64,000 nucleotides of DNA from Rhizobiales bacterium Y(2018) (GTDB taxonomy: Bacteria; Pseudomonadota; Alphaproteobacteria; Rhizobiales; Aestuariivirgaceae): assembly GCA_005502925.1 (NCBI GenBank), contig SCPD01000003.1, positions 310,001 to 374,000 of the forward strand. Direction: 5' to 3'. The notes beneath the pieces are model-generated. The model saw only the letters and a list, made by a program, of their open reading frames with translations. It ran no database searches and had not been told where the DNA came from. The first letter of the stretch is position 1, and each line of letters starts with the position of its first letter. Of the stretch, positions 8,950-17,664 are shown in pieces. Both the position numbers and the translations under genes were made by a program.

Positions 8950-9629
8950 TCGAATGGAGCAAGCTCACCGACCCCGAAATCGACGCGCTCGACCGCAATC
9001 TCCCGGTCATCCTGCCGGTCGGCCTCATCGAGGCGCATGGCTCGCATCTCGAAAGCGGCTTCGACAGCTATTCGGCCGACTGGTTCGCCCGGCGCCTGTG
9101 CGCGGAGACGGGCGCCATCCTGTTGCCCGTCGTCCCCTATGGCTTCGCTGACACCAACTGGGAATATGTGAGCACGCTCGGCGTCAAGGCCGAGACGCTG
9201 GGCATGATCATCGGCGATCTCTGCATCCTGCTCGCCCGCCACGGCTTCAAGAAGATCATCGTGCTGTCGGGCCATGGCGGCAATGGTATCGGCGCGACGC
9301 TCGGCTTCCAGCGCGCCTTCGAAGTGTTCCCCGATCTCAAGCCTGCCCATTGGTGCTACTTCCTCACCGGCGGCGTGCCGATGAGTCATGCCGATGAAAA
9401 GGAGACCTCGCTCGCCATCGCGATCGGCGGCGTCGTGCATATGAACCGCGCCGAGGACTTCGTCCTGAAGAAACCCTGGCACGAGGTCTATTCGCGCAAG
9501 TCGATCGCGCCCAAGGCCGGCGGCATGAACGGCAAGGCGACGCTCGCGACGCGGGAAATGGGCGAGGACATCCTCAACCGCATCCTGCCCGTCCTGGTCG
9601 ACAAGCTGAAAGCGATCATAAAAGAGTGA
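8946..9629 (+). CDS. Creatininase-family hydrolase
   Basis: This 227-residue protein carries the creatininase fold: a metal-binding segment LIEAHGSHLESGFDS near the N-terminus, then IIVLSGHGGNG. Known family members hydrolyse cyclic amides (creatinine, the formamide in riboflavin and F420 synthesis), and as I recall one inositol-pathway member opens a cyclic diketone. It is translationally coupled to the sugar kinase (ATGA), so creatinine itself is an unlikely substrate. A ring-opening step on an oxidised cyclitol, lactone or lactam is the inference. A 40-bp gap separates it from the convergent liv operon. Confidence 0.8.
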   Translation: MIEWSKLTDPEIDALDRNLPVILPVGLIEAHGSHLESGFDSYSADWFARRLCAETGAILLPVVPYGFADTNWEYVSTLGVKAETLGMIIGDLCILLARHGFKKIIVLSGHGGNGIGATLGFQRAFEVFPDLKPAHWCYFLTGGVPMSHADEKETSLAIAIGGVVHMNRAEDFVLKKPWHEVYSRKSIAPKAGGMNGKATLATREMGEDILNRILPVLVDKLKAIIKE

Positions 9630-9669
9630 GTCGAACCAAACGCTTAGAGGGCAACGCTGATATTCTGAT

Positions 9670-10611
9670 TCAGCTTCTCCAGCGCGCGGTCTGCCGCGGC
9701 ATAAGGCGCGACACATAGGCGATCACGCCTTCGCGGAAGAACAGCACGACCAGGAGCGCGATGCCGGTGATGATGACGAGCGTGTATTCGGCGCCGAAGC
9801 CGCGCACGAAATATTCGATCGAACGGATGATCACGACACCGATCAGCGGGCCATAGCGGTAGCCAAGGCCGCCGATGACGGCCATGGCGACGACATAACC
9901 CATCTCGCCCATGGACAGCATCGAGGGCGCCAGCACGCCGACATAATTCGCATAGAAGCTGCCGGCCAGACCGGCAATGGCGGCGGTGATCATGAAGGCC
10001 GCGATCTTCACCCGGAAGATGCCGACGCCCATGCCATGGGCGATATCCTCATTGTCCCTGATCGCCTGCATCAGGAGGCCGAGCTTCCCGTCGATCATCC
10101 AGTTCTGGACGATGAAGAAGAGGCCAGCCAGGATACCGCCGAGGACAAGATAGAGTGACCGGTCGAAGCCCGGCACCAGCTTCGGCAGCTGCAGCCCCAT
10201 TGACCCGTTGGTGATGTCGGACGCGGCGGCGAGGAACACCGCGAAGGCGCCGGCGAAGGCGAAGGTGATCAAGGGCAATTGCACGCCGCGCACCCGCAAG
10301 GCGACGAGGCCGAGCCCGCCGCCGAGCAGCGCCACGGCAAGCGGCATGATCACCAGGGTCGCCCATCCCGACAGCCCGCCGGCAATGACGAGCGCCGCCG
10401 TGCCATAGGCGCCAGCGGTGGCGAGGCCGATATGGGCAAAGGAATATTGGCCGGCGAAACCCGCGAGCAGGTTCCACGACCCGGCAAGGAGCAGATAATA
10501 GACCGACAGGATCAGAAGATCGGCGACGACCGGGCGCAGGCCGATCAGGGATAGCCCCAACCCCGCGGCCACGAACAAGAGCGGGACCAGATGATGCGTG
10601 AGCTTCGTCAT
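9670..10611 (-). CDS. livM: Branched-chain amino acid-type ABC permease LivM
   Basis: This 313-residue polytopic inner-membrane protein has the LivM pattern: an early YYLLLAGSWNLLAGFAGQ segment, the FAHIGLATAGAYG stretch and a GEMGYVVAMAVIGGLGYRYG coupling loop. It partners LivH at 12061. It is the last gene of the five-gene liv-type operon and overlaps the LivF start by ATGA. Importers of this family also take aromatic amino acids, amides, urea and other acids, so the ligand need not be leucine. Confidence 0.9.
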   Translation of the reverse strand: MTKLTHHLVPLLFVAAGLGLSLIGLRPVVADLLILSVYYLLLAGSWNLLAGFAGQYSFAHIGLATAGAYGTAALVIAGGLSGWATLVIMPLAVALLGGGLGLVALRVRGVQLPLITFAFAGAFAVFLAAASDITNGSMGLQLPKLVPGFDRSLYLVLGGILAGLFFIVQNWMIDGKLGLLMQAIRDNEDIAHGMGVGIFRVKIAAFMITAAIAGLAGSFYANYVGVLAPSMLSMGEMGYVVAMAVIGGLGYRYGPLIGVVIIRSIEYFVRGFGAEYTLVIITGIALLVVLFFREGVIAYVSRLMPRQTARWRS

Positions 10612-11354
10612 GACGCCATCCCCGATCCTTCCCGCGACATCCAGTTGCGTACGATGCCGTCGAGCCGTCCGGCGATTTCGGCCGCCGGCCCGTCGGTGTC
10701 GTTCTGGCCCATGGCGAGGACATAGACATGGTCGGCGACGGCCAAAGCCTCGCGCACATTCTGCTCGACCAGGAGCACGGTGACCGACCGGCTTTCCTTG
10801 AGGCGCGCGATCTCGCGATAGACCTCGCGCACCATGACCGGGCTCAAGCCGGCGGTGGGCTCGTCGAGCAGAAGCAGCCGTGGCTCGCCGACGAGGCCAC
10901 GGGCGATCTCGACCAGCTTCTGCTGGCCGCCCGACAGATCTCCTGCCCGGCGCTCCAGATGCGGCTTGATGGAGTGAAAGAGGTCGCCGCAGAAGGCGAT
11001 GCGGCGCTCCAGCCAGGCCTTGTCCTTGCGTCGATGCCAGCCGCCGAGCCGAAGATTTTCGAGGACGGTCATCTGCCCGAAGACCGAGGCTTCCTGCGGC
11101 ACGAAGGAGACGCCCGCGCCCACACGCTGGGCGGCGTTGAGCGCCTCGATGCGCTGCCCGCCCAGATGGATCTCGCCACCGGTCACCGGCGCCACGCCGG
11201 CGACGCCTTTGAGCAAGGTCGACTTGCCGGCCCCGTTCGGGCCGATGATGGCGGTCAGCGTATTGGCGCCCCCCAGCATGTCGACGCCGCGCAGGATCTC
11301 GATGTCGCTCTCATAGGCGACTCTCAGGCCCTTGATGGTGATCGCCTCACTCAT
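10608..11354 (-). CDS. livF: Branched-chain amino acid-type ABC ATPase LivF
   Basis: This 248-residue ATPase has Walker A GPNGAGKST (38-46), the Q-loop segment FVPQEASVFGQMTVLENL, signature LSGGQQKLVEIARGL and Walker B LLLLDEPTAGLSP. The lengths and the absence of the LivG-specific insertion identify it as LivF. It overlaps LivG upstream and LivM downstream, each by ATGA. It energises the LivH/LivM pore with LivG. Confidence 0.92.
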   Translation of the reverse strand: MSEAITIKGLRVAYESDIEILRGVDMLGGANTLTAIIGPNGAGKSTLLKGVAGVAPVTGGEIHLGGQRIEALNAAQRVGAGVSFVPQEASVFGQMTVLENLRLGGWHRRKDKAWLERRIAFCGDLFHSIKPHLERRAGDLSGGQQKLVEIARGLVGEPRLLLLDEPTAGLSPVMVREVYREIARLKESRSVTVLLVEQNVREALAVADHVYVLAMGQNDTDGPAAEIAGRLDGIVRNWMSREGSGMAS

Positions 11355-12064
11355 GCCAGATACGCCTCGCGTACCGCCGGGTCGGCGGAGACTTCATCGG
11401 GACTGCCGGCCGCCAGGACGCGGCCGGAGGCCAGGACCACGACGCGCTGGCACAGGCCGAAGACCCAGGGCAGATCGTGGCTGATGACGGCGAAACCGAC
11501 ACCCTTGTCCCGCATCTCGGCGATGATCGCCCGCATGACCTCCATGATCGCCGGATTGACGCCGGCGGTCGGCTCATCGAGCAGCGCCACCTCCGGCTTG
11601 GCGAGCAACAGACGCGCGAAATCGATGAGCTTGCGCTGGCCGCCGGAAAGGTGATCGGCCGGCCAGTCGGCGACGGGCGACAGGCCGACCCGCGCCAGCG
11701 CCTTGCCGGCTTCGCTTTCCGCCTCGCGCCGACCAAGCCCGCGTACCATGCCGGCCAAGGCGACATTCTGGATGGCGCTCAGCCGCCCGAAAGCACCGCC
11801 ATTCTGGAAGCTGCGGAAGAGCCCGCGCCGCGCCGGCACATTGGGCGCCAGCTGCGTGACATCGGCCCCCGCCAGCTGGATGGTTCCGGCATTGGGGCGA
11901 AACTGGCCGGCGATGAGATTGAGAAAGGACGTCTTGCCGGCGCCGTTCGGCCCGACAATGGCGACGAGCTCGCCGGCGGCCAGGCGAAAGTCGATGCCGT
12001 CGATGACCTGATTGCCGCCGAAGGCTTTGCGCAGGCCTTGGGTTTCGAGAACGATGCGGGTCAT
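11351..12064 (-). CDS. livG: Branched-chain amino acid-type ABC ATPase LivG
   Basis: This 237-residue ATPase has Walker A GPNGAGKTS (38-46), RSFQNGGAFGRLSAIQNV at the Q-loop, signature LSGGQRKLIDFARLL and Walker B VALLDEPTAGVNP. The frame is open 111 bases further upstream, but the ATG at 12064 overlaps the LivH stop as ATGA and starts a normal LivG N-terminus (MTRIVLETQGLRKAFGG). At 237 residues it is slightly shorter than typical LivG (about 255). Confidence 0.92.
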   Translation of the reverse strand: MTRIVLETQGLRKAFGGNQVIDGIDFRLAAGELVAIVGPNGAGKTSFLNLIAGQFRPNAGTIQLAGADVTQLAPNVPARRGLFRSFQNGGAFGRLSAIQNVALAGMVRGLGRREAESEAGKALARVGLSPVADWPADHLSGGQRKLIDFARLLLAKPEVALLDEPTAGVNPAIMEVMRAIIAEMRDKGVGFAVISHDLPWVFGLCQRVVVLASGRVLAAGSPDEVSADPAVREAYLA

Positions 12065-12948
12065 ACGGCGCGCCCCGTCCGTCCGAAGAGGCCCTGAGGC
12101 CGGAACAGCAGGACCGCGATCATCAGCGCGAAGCCATAGGCGTCGGTATAACCGGTATCGATATAGACGGTGCACATCACTTCGACGACGCCGAGCAGCA
12201 GGCCGGCGAACAGCGTTCCCCTGATCGAGCCGAGGCCGCCAATGATCACGACGATGAAGGCCTTGACCAGCGCGATCACGCCCGAGGCAGGGAACACGAA
12301 CATCAAGGGCGCCAGCAGCGCCGCGGCCAATCCGGCAAACGCGCCCGAGGCGAGGAAAGCGAGATTGGCATACCGGTTGACGTCGATGCCGACCACCGCG
12401 GCGCCCAGCGGATTCTGCGTCAGCGCCCGCCAGGCGCGGCCGATATCGGTGCGATAGACGATGAAGAACAGGAGAGCGATCATGGCGATCGCGGCGACGA
12501 AAGCGACGATACGGTTGCCGGAGAGATAGATGTAATCGAAGATCGCCAGATTCTGGTCCCAGAGCCCCGGCAGCTTGCGATAGGTTGTGCCGAAGGACAA
12601 AGTCGCGGCGGCGATCAGGAACTGGCTCAGCAGGAAGGTGGCGATGATGGTGTATTCGCCCTTCTGGCGCATGCGCGACAGATAGATGGGCCTCAGCACG
12701 AGGATGTTGGTCGCATAGGCGATGGCGGCGCCGGCAACCGCCGCCGCGATCAGCCCGGTCCAGACCGGCAGGCCCAGCATGTCGACGACGAAGACGGCGG
12801 CGAAGCTGCCGAGCATGGCGAATTCGCCATGTGCGAAATTAACGACCCGCAAGATGCCGAACACCAGCGACAGCCCAACCGCCAGCAAGGCGTAAAGCCC
12901 GCCTTGCAGCAGCCCGAGCAGCAATGATTGAACGAAAAGCTGGGTCAT
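12061..12948 (-). CDS. livH: Branched-chain amino acid-type ABC permease LivH
   Basis: This 295-residue membrane protein shows the LivH hallmarks GGLYALLAVGLSLVFGILRV and VNFAHGEFAMLG near the N-terminus and KAFIVVIIGGLGSIRGT near the C-terminus. It is the first membrane subunit after the binding-protein gene and is separated from it by a strong stem-loop. It forms the pore with LivM. Confidence 0.93.
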   Translation of the reverse strand: MTQLFVQSLLLGLLQGGLYALLAVGLSLVFGILRVVNFAHGEFAMLGSFAAVFVVDMLGLPVWTGLIAAAVAGAAIAYATNILVLRPIYLSRMRQKGEYTIIATFLLSQFLIAAATLSFGTTYRKLPGLWDQNLAIFDYIYLSGNRIVAFVAAIAMIALLFFIVYRTDIGRAWRALTQNPLGAAVVGIDVNRYANLAFLASGAFAGLAAALLAPLMFVFPASGVIALVKAFIVVIIGGLGSIRGTLFAGLLLGVVEVMCTVYIDTGYTDAYGFALMIAVLLFRPQGLFGRTGRAV

Positions 12949-12961
12949 CGAAAAGTCCTGG

Positions 12962-12995
12962 CACGTGGCCGGCCCGCCTCCGGACCGGCCGCGTG
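12962..12995 (-). terminator. Stem-loop between binding protein and livH
   Basis: The 11-base arms CACGTGGCCGG and CCGGCCGCGTG pair with one mismatch (a G-U wobble on one strand) around a 12-base loop. It begins 10 bases past the binding-protein stop on the coding strand and has no T-run, as expected of an internal attenuator or 3'-end protector rather than an operon end. Confidence 0.55.
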
Positions 12996-13005
12996 AGTAT
13001 GTGAG

Positions 13006-14196
13006 CTACTTGGCGACCTGCACGAGCTCGGCTTCCTTCTCGCCGTCGCCGACCTTGTTCAGCTTCTTGAAGAACATGGCGAACTTGTCCCACTGGTGGA
13101 AGTTCACCGTCCCCGCCTCATTGCGGAAGAAGACCGGGCCGATGGTTCCCTCGAAGGTCACGCCGGGCAAGGTCTCGACCAGCTTGGCGGGCTCCGACGA
13201 GCCGCTCTTCTCGATGGCGGCTTTGACGGCGTTGAAATTGTCCCACAGATAATACTGGAAGATCGCCGGCTCATGTCCGTAAGCCGCCTTGTAGGCGTCC
13301 ACGAAGGTCTTGCCGGTCGCGGTGATATTGAGGGACGGATCGGAGAAGGTCGGATAGACGACGCCGACACCCGCCTCGCCGACGGTCGACCAGAAGTCGG
13401 GCAGCAGCGGCCAGTCCCAACCGGTGATGATGTCGGCCTTGAGTCCCACTTCGCGGCCCTGCTTGATCGACAGATTAGTGGCCGAGAAGACCGTCTGCAC
13501 GATGACGGCATCGGGCTTGGACGCCGCGACTTTCGACATGACGGCGGTGAGATCCTGGGTCTGCGCCTGGAACTGCACGACCTCGACCGTGACATCCGGC
13601 GCCGCCTTCACCGCTTCCTCGAAGGCCTTGGCGAAGCCCAGCCCATAGGCGGTGTCCTCGGCCAGCACGACGACCTTCTTATAGCCGCGGTCCTTTACGA
13701 AGGGCACCATCTGCGCCGCGATCTGGCTGTTATAGGGGCCGATGCGGAAAACCTGCGGATAGTTCTTGGCGGTGATGTCGTCCGACCATGAATAGAAGGC
13801 CATCAGCGGGACATTGTAGCCCTTGGCCACTTCCATCTGCGCCAGCGCGACAGAGGACGACCAGATGCCGAGGATCGCTGAGGCATTGGCCTCGGTGATG
13901 GCGCGTTCCATCGCCGAAGCACCGACCTCGACCTTACCCTGATCATCAAATACGGCGAGCTTCACCTGCCGGCCGCCGATGCCGCCGGCCCCGTTGATGA
14001 GCTTCACCCAGAGATCGGCGGTCTTCTTGATGGCGTCGCCCGAGCGCGCATCGCCCGGCTCCGACAAAGGCGATACCAGGCCCAGCGTGATATCCTCGGC
14101 GGCGTATGCGCTGCCTGATCCAGCGAGCAGCAGGCCCGCCGCGGTCATCGAGGCGAGCAGCGCGCGCCTGGAAATCTTGCCGATATTATTGATCAT
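13006..14196 (-). CDS. ABC transporter substrate-binding protein, LivK/amide-binding type
   Basis: This 396-residue periplasmic protein has an export signal with a paired arginine (SRRALLASMTAAGLLLAG, likely cut after SAYA). Mature features are the LGLVSPLSEPGDARSGDAIK opening and ILGIWSSSVALAQMEVAKG of Peripla_BP_6. An AGGGAG site precedes the ATG. It is the first gene of the liv-type operon and should set its specificity. The catabolic genes just upstream (Ldh_2 enzyme, DUF3726 fusion, M19 protein, ALDH) run in the same direction with a gap of only 32 bases, so the ligand is probably an amino-acid-like or amide compound that they break down. Confidence 0.9.
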   Translation of the reverse strand: MINNIGKISRRALLASMTAAGLLLAGSGSAYAAEDITLGLVSPLSEPGDARSGDAIKKTADLWVKLINGAGGIGGRQVKLAVFDDQGKVEVGASAMERAITEANASAILGIWSSSVALAQMEVAKGYNVPLMAFYSWSDDITAKNYPQVFRIGPYNSQIAAQMVPFVKDRGYKKVVVLAEDTAYGLGFAKAFEEAVKAAPDVTVEVVQFQAQTQDLTAVMSKVAASKPDAVIVQTVFSATNLSIKQGREVGLKADIITGWDWPLLPDFWSTVGEAGVGVVYPTFSDPSLNITATGKTFVDAYKAAYGHEPAIFQYYLWDNFNAVKAAIEKSGSSEPAKLVETLPGVTFEGTIGPVFFRNEAGTVNFHQWDKFAMFFKKLNKVGDGEKEAELVQVAK

Positions 14197-14228
14197 TATT
14201 CTACTCCCTGTTGATCTGACGATTTGGA

Positions 14229-15239
14229 TTAACGACTACGGATCGCCTCGATGCGCGCCAGCAATTCGCCCGGTACCGCAACGCCTTCACTTTCAGCGGC
14301 GTACCGTGCAGTGGCGCGGCGCGCGCCCTGCAGGCGCGCGCCCGGCTGATCGCTGATCGCCGCCGCGAGCGCTTCCACCCGTTCGGCGAAGACGCCGCCC
14401 GACGTTGCCACTGCGTCGATGGCGATGAAGAACTGGCCGGTGCGCGGCGGGCCGCCGACAGTGCCGGCAAAGGGGCTCGCCTCTGTCGACGGCAATGCGC
14501 CCGCCGCCGCCGAGGCGAGAAGCTCGACCATCAGCCCTATGCCGAACCCCTTGTAACCACCGGATGGCGCCATGGTGCCCTTGAGCGCCAGGTCGGGATC
14601 GGTGGTCGGCTCGCCGTCCGGCCCGAAGGCCCAGTCGGGCGGAATGCTCTTGCCTTCCCGCTTGCGTTTGCCGATCTCGCTCTTGGCAACGACGCTGGCG
14701 CTCTGATCGATCGACAGAACGATACGGCCGTCCTTGCCGGCAGCGGCAATGGCGAAGGGGTTGGTGCCGATCACGGCGCGACGCCCGCCGACCGGCGCGA
14801 TCGAGGCCGGCGCATGGGTGTAGCCGAGCGCCAGCAGCCCGGCGGCGGCGAGACGATCGGTGTGATAGCCGAGGACACCGCAATTGTAGGAATTGCGAAC
14901 CGCGAGCGCCGCGATCCCCATCTTGCGGGCGAGCGGCACCAGCTGCGCGAAGCCTTGGTCGATGGCCGGATGCGCGAAGCCAGTTCCCGCATCGACCACG
15001 ATTGCCGCGGGAGATGGCTGCGTGACACGTGGAACCGCGGCGCCGTCTACCTTGCCGCAGGTCAGATGCTCGCAATAGACCGGCACATAGGCCAGGCCGT
15101 GTGAGGCAATGCCTTCGGCCTCGGCGGCGGCGACCGCCTTGGCGAGGGGCCTTGCGCCATCGGCCCGCGCTCCCGATGCCGACAGAGCGTCAAAGGCCAG
15201 GATTTCGATCTCTGAGATAGTGAGGCGGCGATGCGTCAT
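14229..15239 (-). CDS. Ldh_2-family NAD(P)-dependent oxidoreductase
   Basis: This 336-residue protein belongs to the malate/L-lactate dehydrogenase-like (Ldh_2) family, which also holds ureidoglycolate dehydrogenase and the delta1-pyrroline/piperideine-2-carboxylate reductases. Family segments seen are GIASHGLAYVPVYCEHL, VRNSYNCGVLGYHTDRLA, VIGTNPFAIAAAG and APSGGYKGFGIGLMVELL. The ATG at 15239 lies five bases past the upstream stop; an alternative ATG at 15251 would overlap that stop by eight bases. It ends the ALDH, M19 and DUF3726 operon and precedes the liv-type operon. A cyclic imine or 2-hydroxyacid substrate is possible, but the choice is inference. Confidence 0.82.
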   Translation of the reverse strand: MTHRRLTISEIEILAFDALSASGARADGARPLAKAVAAAEAEGIASHGLAYVPVYCEHLTCGKVDGAAVPRVTQPSPAAIVVDAGTGFAHPAIDQGFAQLVPLARKMGIAALAVRNSYNCGVLGYHTDRLAAAGLLALGYTHAPASIAPVGGRRAVIGTNPFAIAAAGKDGRIVLSIDQSASVVAKSEIGKRKREGKSIPPDWAFGPDGEPTTDPDLALKGTMAPSGGYKGFGIGLMVELLASAAAGALPSTEASPFAGTVGGPPRTGQFFIAIDAVATSGGVFAERVEALAAAISDQPGARLQGARRATARYAAESEGVAVPGELLARIEAIRSR

Positions 15240-15243
15240 GGGT

Positions 15244-17664
15244 TCAATCATTGTCGCTGAGGCCGGCGCCGGCACCGGCGAGGCGCGAATGCTCGGAGGC
15301 CGGGACGTAAGTGAGCGCGGCGAGCGCCGTAAAACGGCGCCAGAGTTCATCGGGAATGGCGACCCCGCCGGTTTTCGGCGGAGACGCCTGATCGAGCCCG
15401 CGTGGCAATGCGGATATGAGAATGGCATCGGCGGTGCGCTGCTCCGCGAGTGCCGCAAGGGCCGGAGCAATATTCCGGCAGACCACGACTTCGTGTCCGT
15501 CGAGCTGCAGCCGAAGCGGCCGCTGCAGACGTTCCGCCACGCTTGTCAACATGGGAACGAGGAGACGAGGCTCAGCCACTTTTGCCGAGATGGTGAGCGT
15601 ATCTTCGGCGATCTCGGCACTGCGATCGGCAATCGCCGAAGCGAGCACGAGCGGGCTCAAAGGACGATCCTCCGTGGCGCGTATCCCGGACCGGTCAGAG
15701 ATGAGACCTGTCGCGTGACGGCCACACTTGAGCGCATCCAGTGCATCCGCCAGCATCGCAAGTTGCCGCGTGTGCGCCAGAAGCCGCGCGATACGGCCGA
15801 CATCCTCGGCAAGACCCCAGCTCAGCCCTGTCCCCCGCGCCGCCTTGCGCGCTTCCGCCTCGATCTCGTTGAGCGAATAACCTTCGGGCTCAGCCGGACT
15901 CGAGGGTGTGATATCTCCGGTCGACGGCGCCTTCGCCGCCGCGCTCCGCGTGGCGCGGCCCAGCGGCGGGATGGCCCAGTCGTCGGACGCGATGTCGTGA
16001 AGCTCGTCCGGGAACGGCGCGTGACGAAACAGCGCCACCCGGACCCAGCGATCCGAGCGCGGGTCAAAATCCGTGGCGCCGAAGAAAGAGAGCTTGCAGC
16101 GCAAGATGTCGATCGGGCGCAGTTCGGCGCCGGTCAGGTTGTCCCGCACCTCGGCATAGTGGCAGCGCGCCGACAGCTGCACACGACGGACGGCATGGCG
16201 GCATTCGGGATGCGCGGCGAGGAACTCGGCGACCGTCAGATCGGACGGAATGCCGGTGAGCAGTCGATGTAGGGCAGCCACATCGCGCGCCACCGTCAAC
16301 GGCAGCTCGCGCTCGGCGCCCTCTTCAAGCGCACGTTCGCCGAGCCGGGGCTCGAGCTTCTCTTCCGACACATACCAGAAACGCGCCTGCGCCCGCGGCG
16401 CAGTGAAGTCCTCGGCAAGCGCAAATCCGTAAGTCGCTTCGATCCCAGTTCGCAGATCGGCAAGGGTTACGGACCCGTCGATGACAAAGTCCGGCGTCTC
16501 GTCGCCACCCATGGCGGCGCTCAGATCATCGATGAGCGCGCCATAGGGCTCGAGCAGCAAGGTAACCAGGAACTCCTGCGCTTCCAGCGCCAATTGCGCT
16601 TCGGCAAAGGCGCGCAGTCTGCGCCAGACGAAAGGAAGTTTGAAATCGATCGTCTCGACTTCGGCCGCGAGACGATCGAGATCACGCGTCAGCTCCTCGA
16701 TCCGCGCCATTTGCAGGGCATCATCGACACGCCAGGCGGCCATCTGGCGCCGGGCGCGGGCAAGCCGGTCGCGAAACACCGCGACTTCCGGGGGACCAGC
16801 ATGTTCGAGGGCGAGCACGCGGCTCAAGGCGGTCTCGCGGGCATTGATCCAGCGATGGAAAAGCCCCGGGTGATTGACGACGAACGGCGCCATGCCGAGC
16901 CCGGTCGAGTTGCCGACGCCCAGCCTGCGGCGCAGATCGCCATCGAGCCGCACGGCCGTGTCGGGCGACCGGACGGCCGCCAGATGCTCGACCAGATCGG
17001 TGGTGAAGGCGCGGATCAGCCAGACGGTGAGCATTTCGGCGGCAAAGGGGCCGGAAAGCACCGGGCGGTCGGCGATCCTGTCACGATCGGCGAGCCCGAA
17101 CTTGCCGTTGCCGTAGACGGCGGTGGTGCGCATCAGATAACCCACCGCATCGAGATCGGCGGCGGCGGGCTGGCGGCCTTGTGCCAGCTCGGAGACGACA
17201 TGGTCGAACAGCCTGACGCTGCGATTGGCGCGCGACATCACCAGCTCGGCGGCGCTGCAACGTCCGGCTTCCTGACGCGGCACGTTGCGGGCCAGGCGCT
17301 CTATATTGGCACGTGTCGCGACGCCGTCGTGAAGGACAAAGGTCGCATCCCATTCCTCGGCGATCACACGGTCGGTGCGCTTTTCGGGATTGAGCTCGTG
17401 GCCGAAGGCGATCAGCGAATAAACCCAGCCGTCGCCCCGCGCCTCATAGACGGCGACGCCGGCGCCCTTGGCGTCGATCTCCCACAGGCTGCGCCCGATC
17501 TGCCAGTTCCGGCGCACCAGGTGACGCAACAGCACGCGCATGAAACTCAGTCGCGTCTGATGGAAGCTGCCCATCCTAGCGAGGCGCAGCACCTGGTCCG
17601 GCGCGCGCAAGGCCGCGATCGGGCCCTGCCCGCCGGAAGAGATCCTGGCGGCCGCTGACATCAT
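15244..17664 (-). CDS. 806-residue uncharacterised protein with C-terminal DUF3726-like domain
   Basis: I do not recognise a function. The first 570 or so residues are charged and largely helical, with no P-loop, helix-turn-helix, signal peptide or membrane segment that I can see. A low-complexity linker (SAAAKAPSTGDITPSSPAEP, about residues 570-595) leads to a 211-residue tail starting YSLNEIEAEARKAARGTG that resembles DUF3726, normally a separate small protein. The arrangement suggests fusion of two neighbouring genes. The ATG at 17664 overlaps the dipeptidase stop (ATGA); the open frame upstream runs through that gene and is not coding. Position between the M19 protein and the Ldh_2 enzyme implies a role in the same pathway. 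The DUF assignment is from memory of the motif and is only moderately sure. Confidence 0.65.
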   Translation of the reverse strand: MMSAAARISSGGQGPIAALRAPDQVLRLARMGSFHQTRLSFMRVLLRHLVRRNWQIGRSLWEIDAKGAGVAVYEARGDGWVYSLIAFGHELNPEKRTDRVIAEEWDATFVLHDGVATRANIERLARNVPRQEAGRCSAAELVMSRANRSVRLFDHVVSELAQGRQPAAADLDAVGYLMRTTAVYGNGKFGLADRDRIADRPVLSGPFAAEMLTVWLIRAFTTDLVEHLAAVRSPDTAVRLDGDLRRRLGVGNSTGLGMAPFVVNHPGLFHRWINARETALSRVLALEHAGPPEVAVFRDRLARARRQMAAWRVDDALQMARIEELTRDLDRLAAEVETIDFKLPFVWRRLRAFAEAQLALEAQEFLVTLLLEPYGALIDDLSAAMGGDETPDFVIDGSVTLADLRTGIEATYGFALAEDFTAPRAQARFWYVSEEKLEPRLGERALEEGAERELPLTVARDVAALHRLLTGIPSDLTVAEFLAAHPECRHAVRRVQLSARCHYAEVRDNLTGAELRPIDILRCKLSFFGATDFDPRSDRWVRVALFRHAPFPDELHDIASDDWAIPPLGRATRSAAAKAPSTGDITPSSPAEPEGYSLNEIEAEARKAARGTGLSWGLAEDVGRIARLLAHTRQLAMLADALDALKCGRHATGLISDRSGIRATEDRPLSPLVLASAIADRSAEIAEDTLTISAKVAEPRLLVPMLTSVAERLQRPLRLQLDGHEVVVCRNIAPALAALAEQRTADAILISALPRGLDQASPPKTGGVAIPDELWRRFTALAALTYVPASEHSRLAGAGAGLSDND

